Shown: in pieces, positions 45,555-54,442 of the stretch | How positions within the stretch are numbered: the first letter of the stretch is position 1 | Layout: the number at the start of each line of letters is the position of its first letter | Assembly: GCF_008802355.1 (NCBI RefSeq) | Contig: NZ_VZRA01000003.1 | Span: forward strand, 442,361-506,360 | DNA from: Oryzomonas sagensis | Lineage (GTDB): Bacteria > Desulfobacterota > Desulfuromonadia > Geobacterales > Pseudopelobacteraceae | Reading direction: 5' to 3' | Length of the DNA: 64,000 nucleotides | The notes under the pieces: generated by a model | Told to the model about the DNA's origin: nothing | The model's input: only the letters and a program-made list of their open reading frames with translations | The model's database searches: none | Program-made: the position numbers and the translations under genes

Positions 45555-46493
45555 ATGATTCAATCCCCCGAAGTCCTGGCGGCGAAAAACAGAGCCGCGG
45601 CCCTGTCCATAGCCTCCAATACGATACTGATCCTGTTGAAACTGATCGTCGGCATTGCGATGCAGTCGGTCAGCGTTATCTCGGAAGCGGTACATTCCGG
45701 CATCGACCTGATTGCCGCAATCATCGCCTGGTTTTCGGTCAGAGAGGCGGGCAAACCTGCCGATGACGATCACCGTTTCGGTCACGGCAAGATCGAGAAC
45801 GTGGCCGGAACCATCGAGGCGGTCCTGATCTTCGGCGCCGGCGTCTATATCATCCTGGAGGCGGTGCGCAAGCTGAGAACGGGGACCGTAGAGATCGAGA
45901 GCCTGGGAATGGGTGCTGCTGTGATGGCGGTGTCTGCCCTGGCAAACTACTTGGTTTCCCGGCATCTGCTGAGCGTTGCGGCCAAAACCGATTCGGTGGC
46001 GCTTGAAGCCGATGCCTTGCACCTGAGGACCGACGTGTACACCTCTGTCGGCGTACTGGGGGGGCTGGCCGCCATCAAACTCACCGGCATCGCCATGCTC
46101 GACCCGATCGTCGCCGTCGCCGTGGCGTTCCTGATTATCAAAGCCGCTTGGGATCTCATCAAGACAGCCTTCTTCCACATCCTTGACGTCAAGCTTCCCG
46201 ATGACGAGGAGGCCAGGATTCACGACGTTATGGAGCGCTACACCGGTCGCTTTATCGAGTATCACAAGCTGCGCACCCGCAAGTCCGGTCATATTCGCCA
46301 TATCGACATGCATCTGGTCGTGCCGAAACAGATGACCGTTGAAGCCGGGCATACGCTTGCCCATCAGATCACGGCAGACATCGAGCAATGCCTGCCCTAC
46401 AGCCATACCCTGGTGCATATCGAACCATGCCCCGGCGGGTGTGAGCGGTGTGCCGTGGCATGTCCGAAGATTGACACGTCCTCGACACCATAA
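45555..46493 (+). CDS. Cation diffusion facilitator exporter with Cys-rich tail
   Basis: The 312-residue protein is a CDF metal exporter with about six membrane helices and a cytoplasmic ZT-dimer domain. The transport-site motifs are visible: HSGID in helix 2 and HLRTD in helix 5, with DDDHRFGHGK between. The C-terminus ends in CPGGCERCAVACP, four cysteines in about 13 residues, an unusual possible metal-sensing tail. GGAG precedes the ATG. Zn, Fe, Co or Cd export is possible, and sequence alone does not decide. Confidence 0.92.
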   Translation: MIQSPEVLAAKNRAAALSIASNTILILLKLIVGIAMQSVSVISEAVHSGIDLIAAIIAWFSVREAGKPADDDHRFGHGKIENVAGTIEAVLIFGAGVYIILEAVRKLRTGTVEIESLGMGAAVMAVSALANYLVSRHLLSVAAKTDSVALEADALHLRTDVYTSVGVLGGLAAIKLTGIAMLDPIVAVAVAFLIIKAAWDLIKTAFFHILDVKLPDDEEARIHDVMERYTGRFIEYHKLRTRKSGHIRHIDMHLVVPKQMTVEAGHTLAHQITADIEQCLPYSHTLVHIEPCPGGCERCAVACPKIDTSSTP

Positions 46494-46534
46494 CTCCAGC
46501 GGGTTATACGCCGTCGCTCCTGTTGCCTTCCTTA

Positions 46535-46577
46535 ACCGCCGGGGAAACGAGCCGATTCCGGCCGTTCCCCCGGCGGT
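46535..46577. terminator. Candidate terminator between the CDF and cytochrome genes
   Basis: ACCGCCGGGGAA (46535-46546) pairs with TTCCCCCGGCGGT (46565-46577), with one extra C bulged, around an 18-base loop. Weak T-rich sequence follows. It lies between convergent genes. Confidence 0.5.
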
Positions 46578-46603
46578 GTCCCTGTTTGGTTGCCCTGATT
46601 TTG

Positions 46604-46927
46604 CTACTTGAAGGTTTTTAAAACGTACTCGGCAATTGCCCTCGCTTCCTTGTCGGGCATCTCCTTTTTGTCGAACTTGGTCATGCCCGGCCCAGGGTTG
46701 CGTATCTTTGCCACAATGTCCTTCCAGCTCTTGATGCCATTTTTCCTAAGGGCTTCCCTCTTCAACGGCTTTGCCTGGTTAATGGTATTGCCGCCCCCGG
46801 GATGGCATGCGGCGCAGTGTTTTTCGAACTCCGCCTTGGCATCCAGTTTCCCCTCCATGTCCGCCTGCGCGCTTATGGCTAAGGCTCCGGCCGAGAGTAG
46901 TACCACTGTCACGAGACTCTTTTTCAT
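46604..46927 (-). CDS. Monoheme c-type cytochrome
   Basis: This 107-residue periplasmic cytochrome has a signal peptide (MKKSLVTVVLLSAGALAISAQA) and one heme site CAACH. A probable axial Met is in NPGPGMTKFD. The size and the C-terminal EARAIAEYVLKTF helix are those of small class I cytochromes that carry electrons between membrane complexes. GGAG precedes ATG 46927; the frame is open for another 64 codons upstream without a signal. No oxidase or reductase gene is next to it, so the electron partners are unknown. Confidence 0.93.
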   Translation of the reverse strand: MKKSLVTVVLLSAGALAISAQADMEGKLDAKAEFEKHCAACHPGGGNTINQAKPLKREALRKNGIKSWKDIVAKIRNPGPGMTKFDKKEMPDKEARAIAEYVLKTFK

Positions 46928-46979
46928 AGGCGATATCTCCTTGTGCTTACCGAGCGATATTCCATCAAACCATGGATTG

Positions 46980-47007
46980 ACGATAGCACAATATACGCAG
47001 ATCTCAA
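46980..47007 (-). promoter_or_regulatory. Candidate promoter for the cytochrome gene
   Basis: On the minus strand TTGAGA (47007-47002) and TATCGT (46985-46980) are 16 bases apart, with TGC before the -10. The leader would be about 46 bases. Confidence 0.4.
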
Positions 47008-47009
47008 GG

Positions 47010-47046
47010 CCCTCGCTCCTTTCGAAATTCACCTGGAGAGCGAGGG
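47010..47046. promoter_or_regulatory. Inverted repeat just upstream of the cytochrome promoter
   Basis: CCCTCGCTC (47010-47018) and GAGCGAGGG (47038-47046) are perfect 9-bp arms around 19 bases, ending three bases from the candidate -35. The place fits a regulator site; a terminator use is unlikely because there is no T-tract. Confidence 0.4.
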
Positions 47047-47224
47047 TATAAACCTGTCTTGTTACAATCCATGGAGGGTGTGAGTATGGTCCGTCGTAGA
47101 GATGCTTGACATGTGGCAAACTGAGGGATGCCGTCGGCCTGTAGTCGGCGCCGGCTTTTGAACGTCGAGGAGGGTTTAGGGGCTGCCACTGATTATGGGC
47201 CTGGTGAAAAAAGCCCCGACGCCG

Positions 47225-47590
47225 CTAAAGGTTCTTATCACCCAGGTCGAGATGGAAGCGGTGTATGAAGCGATGGTAGATCGGGGTAAAGAGAACGCCG
47301 CAGAACGTCAGGAATGAAACCCCGCTGAAGATGGCGTAGAAGGATGCAAAAAGTTTGGCGCCGGCACTTTCGAGCTTATCGACCGGTCCCATGCCGGTAA
47401 GGATCATCGAGGCGTTTAGAAAGGCATCGACCCAGTTCAGATGAGCGGAGATGTGATAGCCGACGGTGCCGATGCCCAACGAAAACGCCAAAAACAGGCA
47501 GCCAAACAACCAATACCACCCCAAGCGTACCAGAAAATCCCCGCGGGGAAGCAACTGCGACGTTCTCTGTTCCAGCCTGAGGCGTTTCAT
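47225..47590 (-). CDS. Two-helix potassium-channel-like membrane protein
   Basis: This 121-residue protein has two long hydrophobic helices (about 24-45 and 78-103) with a re-entrant-like segment between them (WVDAFLNASMILTGMGP). That is the pore layout of two-TM ion channels. The filter position reads TGMGP instead of TVGYG, so ion selectivity is doubtful. The C-terminal TPIYHRFIHRFHLD is His-rich and basic. ATG 47590 has AAGGGG upstream; a longer in-frame start at 47656 adds 22 unlikely residues. It lies 98 bases downstream of the GAPDH gene. Confidence 0.65.
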   Translation of the reverse strand: MKRLRLEQRTSQLLPRGDFLVRLGWYWLFGCLFLAFSLGIGTVGYHISAHLNWVDAFLNASMILTGMGPVDKLESAGAKLFASFYAIFSGVSFLTFCGVLFTPIYHRFIHRFHLDLGDKNL

Positions 47591-47688
47591 GTGTGCACCC
47601 CTTTTTTCCAGATGGGGGCAGGTCCCCCAAACAAGCGACCTGCCCCCTCTGTCCATTCAGCAATGCCAATGGGCAACCGTTACCGGGA

Positions 47689-49128
47689 TCAGCACGGCAG
47701 GGTCGGCAGTTCCAGGCCGGCCATCTTCTGCACCATGCGGACCACCTGGCGGCTGTAGCCGAATTCGTTGTCGTACCACACATAGAGGACGCAACGGTTC
47801 CCCTCGGCAATGGTGGCCAGGGAATCCACCACGCCGGCATGACGTGAGCCGACAAAGTCGCTGGAGACCACTTCCGGGGAATTGGTGTAATCGATCTGGT
47901 TCTGCAAGGGTGAGTCCAGCGAGATACCGCGCAGGTAGTCGTTGATCTCCGCGACGGTGACCTGTTGCCCCAGTTCAAGGTTGAGAATGGCCAGGGAGAC
48001 GTTGGGGGTCGGCACCCGGATGGCGTTGCCGGTAAGCTTGCCGGCCAGATCGGGAATGACCTTGGCCACCGCCTTGGCCGCCCCGGTTTCGGTGATGACC
48101 ATGTTCAGCGGGGCGCTGCGGCCGCGGCGCGAGGCCTTGTGGTAGTTGTCGATCAGGTTCTGGTCGTTGGTGTAGGAGTGGCAGGTCTCCATGTGGCCGT
48201 GCACGATGCCGAAGCGGTCGTTGATGGCCTTCATGACCGGCACGATGGCGTTGGTGGTACAGCTGGCGGCGGAGAACACCCGCTCCTGGGGGGTAATCAG
48301 CTCGTTGTTGACGCCGGCCACCACGTTGGGGATATCCCCCTTGCCCGGGGCGGTGAGGATGACCTTCTCGATGCCGGGGGACTTGAGATGGCGGGACAGC
48401 CCTTCCCGGTCGCGCCACTTGCCGGTGTTGTCGATCAGGATGGCGTTGCTGATGCCGTACTGGGTATAATCCACCGAATCGGGCGCATCGGAATAGATGA
48501 TGCGGATCATGTTGCCGTTGGCGATAATGGCGTTCTCTTCCTCATCCACGGTGATGATGCCGTTGAACTGGCCGTGGATCGAATCGCGGCGCAGCAGGCT
48601 GGCGCGCTTGACCAGATCGTCGTCCCCCCCCTTGCGCACCACGGCCGCCCGCAGGCGCAGTTTCTCGCCGCTGCCGGCCTTGTCGATCAGGATGCGGGCC
48701 AGGAGACGGCCGATGCGGCCGAAGCCGTAGAGCACGATATCCTGGGGTTCGGCCAGAAGCGAGGTCCTGCCGGTATTGACGGAGGCGAGCTCCCGGGCCA
48801 CAAAGGCATCCACCGGCATGCCCGAGGCGCAAAAGCGCACGGAGAGTTTGCCCAGATCGATCCGGGCCGGGGCCAGATCGAGTTTGGCGATGGCCTCCAG
48901 CACCGGCTGAGTATCCAGCACCGTCAGTTCGCCGTCCAGGGTGAGCCGGGCAAAGCGGTGGGCCTTGAGCAGGTCGATCACCGTTCCATGCACCAGCGAG
49001 CGGCCATAGACGGTCAACACGATGTTGTGTTCGCGGTACAGCCGGCCGATGACCGGCAACATGCCCTCGGCAACGGCTTCCTGCCTCTGCCATTCTTTAA
49101 GGTGGATTTCAGGTTTTTGTCGATTCAT
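47689..49128 (-). CDS. Glyceraldehyde-3-phosphate dehydrogenase, long form
   Basis: The 479-residue protein is a GAPDH with an N-terminal extension of about 125 residues. The Rossmann motif GFGRIGRLLARILID starts near residue 134. The catalytic Cys is in SAASCTTNAIVP, the following His region is CHSYTNDQ, and the C-terminus has WYDNEFGYS. The extension is helical and without known motif; this long class occurs in several proteobacteria and is distinct from the usual 335-residue enzyme. It may serve gluconeogenesis beside fbp (33 kb). AAAGG precedes the ATG. Confidence 0.9.
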   Translation of the reverse strand: MNRQKPEIHLKEWQRQEAVAEGMLPVIGRLYREHNIVLTVYGRSLVHGTVIDLLKAHRFARLTLDGELTVLDTQPVLEAIAKLDLAPARIDLGKLSVRFCASGMPVDAFVARELASVNTGRTSLLAEPQDIVLYGFGRIGRLLARILIDKAGSGEKLRLRAAVVRKGGDDDLVKRASLLRRDSIHGQFNGIITVDEEENAIIANGNMIRIIYSDAPDSVDYTQYGISNAILIDNTGKWRDREGLSRHLKSPGIEKVILTAPGKGDIPNVVAGVNNELITPQERVFSAASCTTNAIVPVMKAINDRFGIVHGHMETCHSYTNDQNLIDNYHKASRRGRSAPLNMVITETGAAKAVAKVIPDLAGKLTGNAIRVPTPNVSLAILNLELGQQVTVAEINDYLRGISLDSPLQNQIDYTNSPEVVSSDFVGSRHAGVVDSLATIAEGNRCVLYVWYDNEFGYSRQVVRMVQKMAGLELPTLPC

Positions 49129-49219
49129 GGAATACGTACCTTTGCTGGTTGAAATAGGTTACTAAAAACCGCCCGCACAAGCCCGGGCAGGGTTATTTTA
49201 CGACATCAGGCATGCAGCC

Positions 49220-49546
49220 TCAAGCATTTAGTGACAGGGGAATCGCGGTACGTCCGGATATCAGAACTAATTTTTCTGTCCGATCCATGGCCTTGATCCT
49301 GATTTCCCGGCTGGCGGCGGAAGAGCGGCTGTGGGCACCCTCAAGATAAACCACCCGCACCGGCTGCCGCCCCCGGAAATACTTGGCACCCTTCCCCTCA
49401 GCGTGCTGACGGAAGCGCCGCTCCATATCCGTGGTAACACCGGTGTAGAGGGAGTTGTCGGAACAGAGGATGATGTAGACGTACCATTCCACAGGATTTA
49501 TGGTTTGATGTATGGGGTCGGTAACATGGCAAAACCGTTCATACAA
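49220..49546 (-). CDS. GIY-YIG domain protein, YhbQ-like, TTG start
   Basis: This 108-residue protein is a single GIY-YIG nuclease-fold domain of the UPF0213/YhbQ type. The core reads WYVYIILCSDNSLYTGVT, followed by the Arg helix DMERRFRQH, GKGAKYFRG and the Glu in ASREIRIK. The TTG at 49546 has GGGGGAG five bases upstream and is preferred; a GTG at 49492 would begin nearer to the domain but has no ribosome site. The role is unproven, though a DNA-repair link is suggested for the family. Confidence 0.88.
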   Translation of the reverse strand: MYERFCHVTDPIHQTINPVEWYVYIILCSDNSLYTGVTTDMERRFRQHAEGKGAKYFRGRQPVRVVYLEGAHSRSSAASREIRIKAMDRTEKLVLISGRTAIPLSLNA

Positions 49547-49578
49547 CGAAGCTCCCCCGATGGCCGTGTTTTCAGGTG

Positions 49579-50850
49579 TCAGACAAACAGCGGCACGCTG
49601 GAGCCCAGGCCATGGACGACGCTGGTGAAGGCGTCCCGCTTGTCCAGTTTCTCCCGGCCGAAGCGTTCGGCGAAAAGAGATTGGATGCAGGGAATCCGCG
49701 AGGTGCCGCCGGTCAGAAAGACCGTATCCATCTGGGCCGGCACCAGCCCGGAGCGGGCCACGACCGCATCGATACAGTCGGAAATCTGCCGGATATTTTC
49801 CGCATTGATCGCCTCGAACTCCCCTTTGCCGATTTCCTCGTCAATGTACAGATCGCGTTCTCGGAAGCTGATCAGGGTCCGTTCCCGGTCGGAAAGCTCG
49901 CACTTGGCCTTTTCGATGGCCTGGAAGAGAAAAAAACCGTAATTGTCGCCGATGATGTTCTCCAGGTGTTCGATGGCCTGGCGGTCATCGGTGGTGCCCT
50001 TGATCACCCGGATATGCTCCCTGGTCTTGCGTGATCGCAACAGCGGGATACGATGCCACTGGCAGAGGGTGTAGACGATGCTCTTGGGGACATTGACCCA
50101 CTCATCCTTGCCCATGGTCTTGTAGCGGGCATAGCGCCCGAAATGGTGCGCCACCTTGTCCCACATGATCTGCGAATCGAACTTGTCCCCGGCCACATAG
50201 ACGCCCCCCAGGGAGAGCACGTCGCTGCGCCGGTCGGAGCGGGCAAAGGCGCCCCCCTTGACCCGGATCACCGAGAAGTCAGACGTGCCGCCGCCGAAAT
50301 CGCCGATGAATACGATCCGTTCCTGCCCGGCCTGTAACGTCTCTTCAAAGGCCAGCGCCGCCGCCACCGGCTCGTACTGGAACCAGATGTTCCTGAAGCC
50401 GGCCTTGCGGGCGGCCCGTTCAAGGCGCTGTTCGGCCACGGCGTCCTTCTCCGGGTCCGGGGAAAACACCACCGGCCTGCCCAGCACCACGCTCTCCACG
50501 GGGCAGCCAACATGCGCCTCGCCCCGGGCCTTGATCTTCCTGAGGATAATCGCCACCAGGTCATCGATGGCGTAGCGTCTGCCGAACACCTCGGTGCTGT
50601 CGAAACTGGTGTTCGGCAGGAAGGTCTTGATCGACTGCATGAAGCGCCCGCAGGCACCGTCGTCCACATACTGGCGAATGGCTTCCTGCCCGACAGAGAT
50701 CTCGTGTTCCTCGTTAAAATAGAGCACCGACCGCATCAACTCCCCATCCCGGTCGCCGCCGTCCACGGCAACCACCTCGACCGAACCGTTCCGGTAAACC
50801 GAAAGCGCTGAATTGGTGGTGCCAAAGTCGATACCGAATACGATCTGCAC
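49579..50850 (-). CDS. Hsp70-family ATPase, YegD-like
   Basis: The 423-residue protein contains the actin-like ATPase of Hsp70. Phosphate 1 is IDFGTTNSALSVY, phosphate 2 is IGDFGGGTSDFSVIRV and the adenosine motif is VFLTGGTSRIP. It ends shortly after the ATPase, so the peptide-binding domain of DnaK is lacking, as in YegD. The start GTG 50850 is set by GAGGAG seven bases upstream; ATG 50868 lies within that site's flank. Clients are unknown. It precedes the GIY-YIG gene by 32 bases. Confidence 0.9.
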   Translation of the reverse strand: MQIVFGIDFGTTNSALSVYRNGSVEVVAVDGGDRDGELMRSVLYFNEEHEISVGQEAIRQYVDDGACGRFMQSIKTFLPNTSFDSTEVFGRRYAIDDLVAIILRKIKARGEAHVGCPVESVVLGRPVVFSPDPEKDAVAEQRLERAARKAGFRNIWFQYEPVAAALAFEETLQAGQERIVFIGDFGGGTSDFSVIRVKGGAFARSDRRSDVLSLGGVYVAGDKFDSQIMWDKVAHHFGRYARYKTMGKDEWVNVPKSIVYTLCQWHRIPLLRSRKTREHIRVIKGTTDDRQAIEHLENIIGDNYGFFLFQAIEKAKCELSDRERTLISFRERDLYIDEEIGKGEFEAINAENIRQISDCIDAVVARSGLVPAQMDTVFLTGGTSRIPCIQSLFAERFGREKLDKRDAFTSVVHGLGSSVPLFV

Positions 50851-50880
50851 GTGTAAGCTCCTCACCATCAAACGTACCCT

Positions 50881-50945
50881 CGCCCGGCAAGCCGCGGGGG
50901 TACGCACATTACGCCATCGGCTTTTCAGCTTCAAGTATTTTTGCG
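50881..50945. repeat. Copy A of a dispersed intergenic repeat
   Basis: Upstream of the Hsp70-family gene, CGGCAAGCCG, a G-run and the core ACGCCATCGGCTTTTCAGCT lead into TCAAGTATTT. The same order recurs at 51721-51787. The two copies differ at about one in five positions. Confidence 0.55.
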
Positions 50946-51049
50946 ATGCACGACGTAAAAAGGGCAAGGAGGAGAAGTTGATCGCAGAGATGTATGGGGA
51001 CGGGATTCCACACCAACTTTTTACAACGGATTGACGATTCCGCCGTTAT

Positions 51050-51295
51050 TTACTCGTTTGCAGCCGCTTCCAAGGCCCGCGCCAACTGGTCGGGGCACGA
51101 CGTATCCCCCTGGCAGGCGATCCCCTTCAGGCGCCGCACCACTTCCGCCACCGGCATCTCTTTGACCAGGGCGGCCACCCCCTGGGAATTGCCGGAACAA
51201 CCGCCGATGAAGTCGGCACTCACGAGCACGCCCGCCTCCACCTCGATGTCGATCCGCTTGCTGCAGGTGCCGGTCGTTTCATAACTGAATTTCAT
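51050..51295 (-). CDS. TSCPD domain protein
   Basis: This 81-residue protein is a free-standing TSCPD domain, the module found at the C-terminus of some class II ribonucleotide reductases. Its features include MKFSYETTGTCSKRI, FIGGCSGNSQGV and the name-giving GDTSCPDQLARAL. Cysteines at four positions may bind a metal. AGGAG lies upstream of ATG 51295. Small members of this family are common and of unknown function; no reductase gene is in the window. Confidence 0.88.
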   Translation of the reverse strand: MKFSYETTGTCSKRIDIEVEAGVLVSADFIGGCSGNSQGVAALVKEMPVAEVVRRLKGIACQGDTSCPDQLARALEAAANE

Positions 51296-51433
51296 TACTT
51301 CACATCTCCTGTCATGGAATAGATTGTTTTGTCGTATCATAATAGAGCGACACGTCACGACCGCCTTAGCACTGCGTTTTTTCTCCACGCCGGCATCAAT
51401 ACGCTAAATACGTCTCGTCTCGCGTTTACCCCT

Positions 51434-51462
51434 TTGTGCTTCTGCCGGCGGTGTGCTATCAC
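51434..51462 (+). promoter_or_regulatory. Candidate extended -10 promoter for the 54-residue gene
   Basis: TTGTGC (51434-51439) and TATCAC (51457-51462) are 17 bases apart, with TGC before the -10. The leader would be about 30 bases. Confidence 0.4.
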
Positions 51463-51498
51463 TAGCCGTGCCTGTCATCCCATTAAGCGGCGGACCCC

Positions 51499-51663
51499 AT
51501 GAATAAATTCAGCATGATCATACTTCTTGTTTTTGTCCTTGGCTTGGTTGGCTTTGCGACGTGGCAACTCTTTGCGGGCAACCTGGCGGCTTCCTTTTCG
51601 ACCTTCCCCGTCCTGCTCATCACCTATCTGTTCGTGTTGCGATTGCGGCGTAACCAGGACTGA
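51499..51663 (+). CDS. 54-residue two-helix membrane protein
   Basis: The product begins MNKFSMIILLVFVLGLVGF, has a short loop (LFAGNLAAS), a second helix (FPVLLITYLFVL) and ends RLRRNQD. The positive-inside rule puts both ends in the cytoplasm. A promoter candidate stands 37 bases upstream, but the ribosome site is weak. I recognise the layout of small conserved membrane proteins but no function. Confidence 0.6.
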   Translation: MNKFSMIILLVFVLGLVGFATWQLFAGNLAASFSTFPVLLITYLFVLRLRRNQD

Positions 51664-51712
51664 TGTCCGATCCTGCCAGCGTCAGGCTTGAAATTTAGCG
51701 CAAAAGGAAACA

Positions 51713-51748
51713 TGACCCCCCGCCCCGGCAAGCCGGAACGGGGGGTCA
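51713..51748. terminator. Hairpin terminator between the 54-residue gene and acnB
   Basis: TGACCCCCC (51713-51721) and GGGGGGTCA (51740-51748) pair, and an inner CCGG/CCGG stem closes the loop. On the minus strand TTTCCTTTT follows. It serves two convergent genes. Confidence 0.75.
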
Positions 51749-51787
51749 TAGTACGCCATCGGCCTTTCAGCCTCAAGCATTTCCTCA
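51721..51787. repeat. Copy B of a dispersed intergenic repeat
   Basis: This stretch repeats the order seen at 50881-50945: CGGCAAGCCGG, a G-run, then ACGCCATCGGCCTTTCAGCC and TCAAGCATTT. Its left part is also the right half of the terminator hairpin just before. Confidence 0.55.
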
Positions 51788-51794
51788 CACTACC

Positions 51795-54335
51795 CTACTT
51801 CTTGTATTCGGGCATCTCGTCGAACTGCAGATACCGGTAAATCTTCTCCTTGTTCGGCTCGATCTTTTCCTTGTAAATCTTCATATATTCCGATGGCTTG
51901 GGCAGCTTGCCCATGAGGGCCGTTACCGCTCCCAGTTCGGCGGAACCTAAGTAGACGCGCGCGCCGTCACCCATGCGGTCGTCGAAGTTGCGGGTCGAAG
52001 TGGAGTAGACGTGGGACTTGTCCGGTACGCGGGCCTGGTTGCCCATGCAGAGCGAGCAGCCGGCGATCTCGATGCGGGCGCCGAAAGCGCTGAAGACCGA
52101 GAAGTATGCCTCGTCCTTGAGCTGCTGCTGATCCATACGGGTCGGCGGGCAAATCCAGGTGCGGACGTCGGCGTTGAACTTCTGACCGCGCCAGATCTCG
52201 GCTGCGGCGCGGAAGTGGCCGATGTTGGTCATGCAGGAGCCGAGGAATACGTCCTGGATCTTGTCGCCGGCCACCTCGGAGAGCAGTTTGACGTCATCCG
52301 GGTCGTTCGGGCAAGCCAGGATCGGCTCCGTGATATCCGCCAGGTTGATCTCGATCACGGCCGCGTACTCGGCCCCCTTGTCGGCCTTCAACAGGCTCGG
52401 TTTCTTGAGCCATGCCTCAACCGCCTTGATGCGGTTTTGCAGGGTTTTCTTGTCCGAGTAGCCATCGGCGATCAGTTTTTTCATAAGGGCCACGTTGGAT
52501 TTCAGGTACGTGGCGATGGATTTCTCGGAGAGCTGGATGCAGCCTGCGGCGGCCGAACGCTCGGCAGCGGCGTCGGTCAGTTCGAAAGCCTGCTCCACGG
52601 TCAGGTCGGGCAGCCCTTCCATTTCGAGGATGCGGCCGTTGAAGATGTTGACCTTGTTCTTTTTGGGCACGGTCAGAAGTCCCTGTTTGATGGCCCAGTA
52701 GGGAATGGCGTTCACCGCGTCACGCAGGGTGATGCCGGGGTTGAGCGTACCCTTGAAGCGCACCAGGACCGATTCGGGCATATCCAGCGGCATGAAGCCC
52801 ATGGCACCGGCAAAGGCAACCAGGCCCGAACCGGCCGGGAAGGAGATGCCGATGGGGAACCGGGTGTGGGAGTCGCCGCCGGTGCCGACCGTATCGGGCA
52901 ACAGCAGGCGGTTCAACCAGGAGTGGATCACGCCGTCACCGGGACGCAGGGCAACGCCGCCGCGCTCGGCCACGAAACCGGGCAGGGACTTGTGCATCTT
53001 GACGTCGGCCGGCTTGGGATAGGCGGCGGTGTGGCAGAAGGACTGCATAAACAGAGGTGCCTGGAACTTGAGGCAGGCCAGTTCCTTCAACTCGTCGGCG
53101 GTCATGGGGCCGGTGGTGTCCTGGGAACCGACGGTGGTCATCTTGGGCTCGCAGGCGGTGCCGGGCAGGATGCCGGCCACGCCGCAAGCGACGCCGACCA
53201 TTTTTTGGGCCAGGGAGTACGCCTGTTTCGCCTTGGGTTTGGGGTTGTCCGGCAGGGTGAAGGCCGTGGTCGGTTTGAGGCCTAAGGCCTTCCTGGCCTT
53301 GTCGGTCACGGCACGGCCGATGATCAGCGGAATACGGCCCCCGGCGCGGAACTCGTCGGGCACGGTATTGGGGGCGATGGCCAGCTTGGAGAGGACCTTC
53401 TTGCCCTTCTCGTCGGTGATAACCCCCTTCTTGGTATCAATCACGATCACGTCGCCGGTTTTCATGCCGGTCACGTCGGCCTTGAGCGGCAGGGCGCCGG
53501 AGTCCTGGGCGGTGTTGAAGAAGATCGGGGCGATGACGCCGCCGATGATCACGCCGGCAGTTTTCTTGTTGGGCACGCAGGGGATCTCGTCGCCGATGGC
53601 CCAAAGCACGCTGTTGCAGGCCGACTTGCGGGAAGAACCGGTGCCGACCACATCGCCCACGAAGGCGACCTGAAATCCTTCCTTGCGGAACTTGGCGATG
53701 GTGGCAAGGCCGTCCTTGAAGCGGGTCTTACCCATGGCCAGGGAGTGCAGCGGGATGTCGGGGCGGCTCCAGGCGTCGCCGGCGGGCGAGAAGTCGTCGG
53801 TATTGATCTCGCCGTCCACCTTGTAGACCTTGACCTTGATGGTCTCGGGCACGCCTTTGCGGCTGGTGAACCACTCGGCATCGGCCCAGGATTTGAGCAC
53901 CGTGGCCGCCGCGGCGTTTTTGGCCTTGGCCATTGCGACCACCTCGTCGAAAGCGTCGTAGACCAGGGTGATGTGGGAGAGCGCCTTGGCGGCCTCGTCG
54001 GCCAGTTTTTTGTCCTTCAGGGCCTCTACCAGCGGAGCCACGTTGTAGCCGCCGATCATGGTGCCGAGCAGTTTGATGGCGGCAACCGGATCGATCAGAG
54101 GAGATTTTTTCTTGCCGCTGACGATCCCGGCCAGAAATTCGGCCTTTACCTTGGCGGCCGGATCAACGCCCGGAGAAACGCGGTTGGTGATCAGGTTCAG
54201 CAGAAACTGTTCTTTTCCCTTGGGGGGCTTGACCAGCAACTTGCACAGCTCGGCGGTCTGTTCGGGAGTGAGCGGCAAGGCGGGGATTCCCTGAGCCGCC
54301 CGTTCTTTTTCGTGAGCTAAATAGGCTTCGATCAT
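51795..54335 (-). CDS. acnB: Aconitate hydratase B
   Basis: AcnB interconverts citrate and isocitrate in the TCA cycle and also acts on 2-methylisocitrate. The 846-residue protein has the AcnB order: an N-terminal HEAT-like domain (residues 1-155), a swivel domain with [18 protein letters not shown], then the catalytic domains. Iron-sulfur ligands are in GSCMTNIGH and CSLCMGNQ, and [11 protein letters not shown] is the active-site His/Ser region. AAAGGAGG fixes the start. A good promoter lies about 80-105 bases upstream. The gene suits acetate oxidation. Confidence 0.97.
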   Translation of the reverse strand: MIEAYLAHEKERAAQGIPALPLTPEQTAELCKLLVKPPKGKEQFLLNLITNRVSPGVDPAAKVKAEFLAGIVSGKKKSPLIDPVAAIKLLGTMIGGYNVAPLVEALKDKKLADEAAKALSHITLVYDAFDEVVAMAKAKNAAAATVLKSWADAEWFTSRKGVPETIKVKVYKVDGEINTDDFSPAGDAWSRPDIPLHSLAMGKTRFKDGLATIAKFRKEGFQVAFVGDVVGTGSSRKSACNSVLWAIGDEIPCVPNKKTAGVIIGGVIAPIFFNTAQDSGALPLKADVTGMKTGDVIVIDTKKGVITDEKGKKVLSKLAIAPNTVPDEFRAGGRIPLIIGRAVTDKARKALGLKPTTAFTLPDNPKPKAKQAYSLAQKMVGVACGVAGILPGTACEPKMTTVGSQDTTGPMTADELKELACLKFQAPLFMQSFCHTAAYPKPADVKMHKSLPGFVAERGGVALRPGDGVIHSWLNRLLLPDTVGTGGDSHTRFPIGISFPAGSGLVAFAGAMGFMPLDMPESVLVRFKGTLNPGITLRDAVNAIPYWAIKQGLLTVPKKNKVNIFNGRILEMEGLPDLTVEQAFELTDAAAERSAAAGCIQLSEKSIATYLKSNVALMKKLIADGYSDKKTLQNRIKAVEAWLKKPSLLKADKGAEYAAVIEINLADITEPILACPNDPDDVKLLSEVAGDKIQDVFLGSCMTNIGHFRAAAEIWRGQKFNADVRTWICPPTRMDQQQLKDEAYFSVFSAFGARIEIAGCSLCMGNQARVPDKSHVYSTSTRNFDDRMGDGARVYLGSAELGAVTALMGKLPKPSEYMKIYKEKIEPNKEKIYRYLQFDEMPEYKK

Positions 54336-54413
54336 CTGACATCCTCCTTTGGGATATATACTGCGGTCGTTATTTGTCTTTGTCCATCATCTGCCACGTG
54401 TAAAAATGCATAC

Positions 54414-54442
54414 TGTATACACTTCAAATTGGCCCATGTCAA
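54414..54442 (-). promoter_or_regulatory. Sigma-70 promoter candidate for acnB
   Basis: On the minus strand a perfect TTGACA (54442-54437) and TATACA (54419-54414) are separated by 17 bases. The leader would be about 70 bases. Confidence 0.6.

Noticed and set aside
46928-47224. Dinucleotide (GEMM-type) riboswitch before the cytochrome gene
   Set aside because: The conserved GCAAA-type core and paired elements are not present in the leader on the right strand.
52011-53285. Plus-strand frame of 424 codons inside acnB
   Set aside because: Antisense to aconitase B; Gly/His/Gln-rich low-complexity product.
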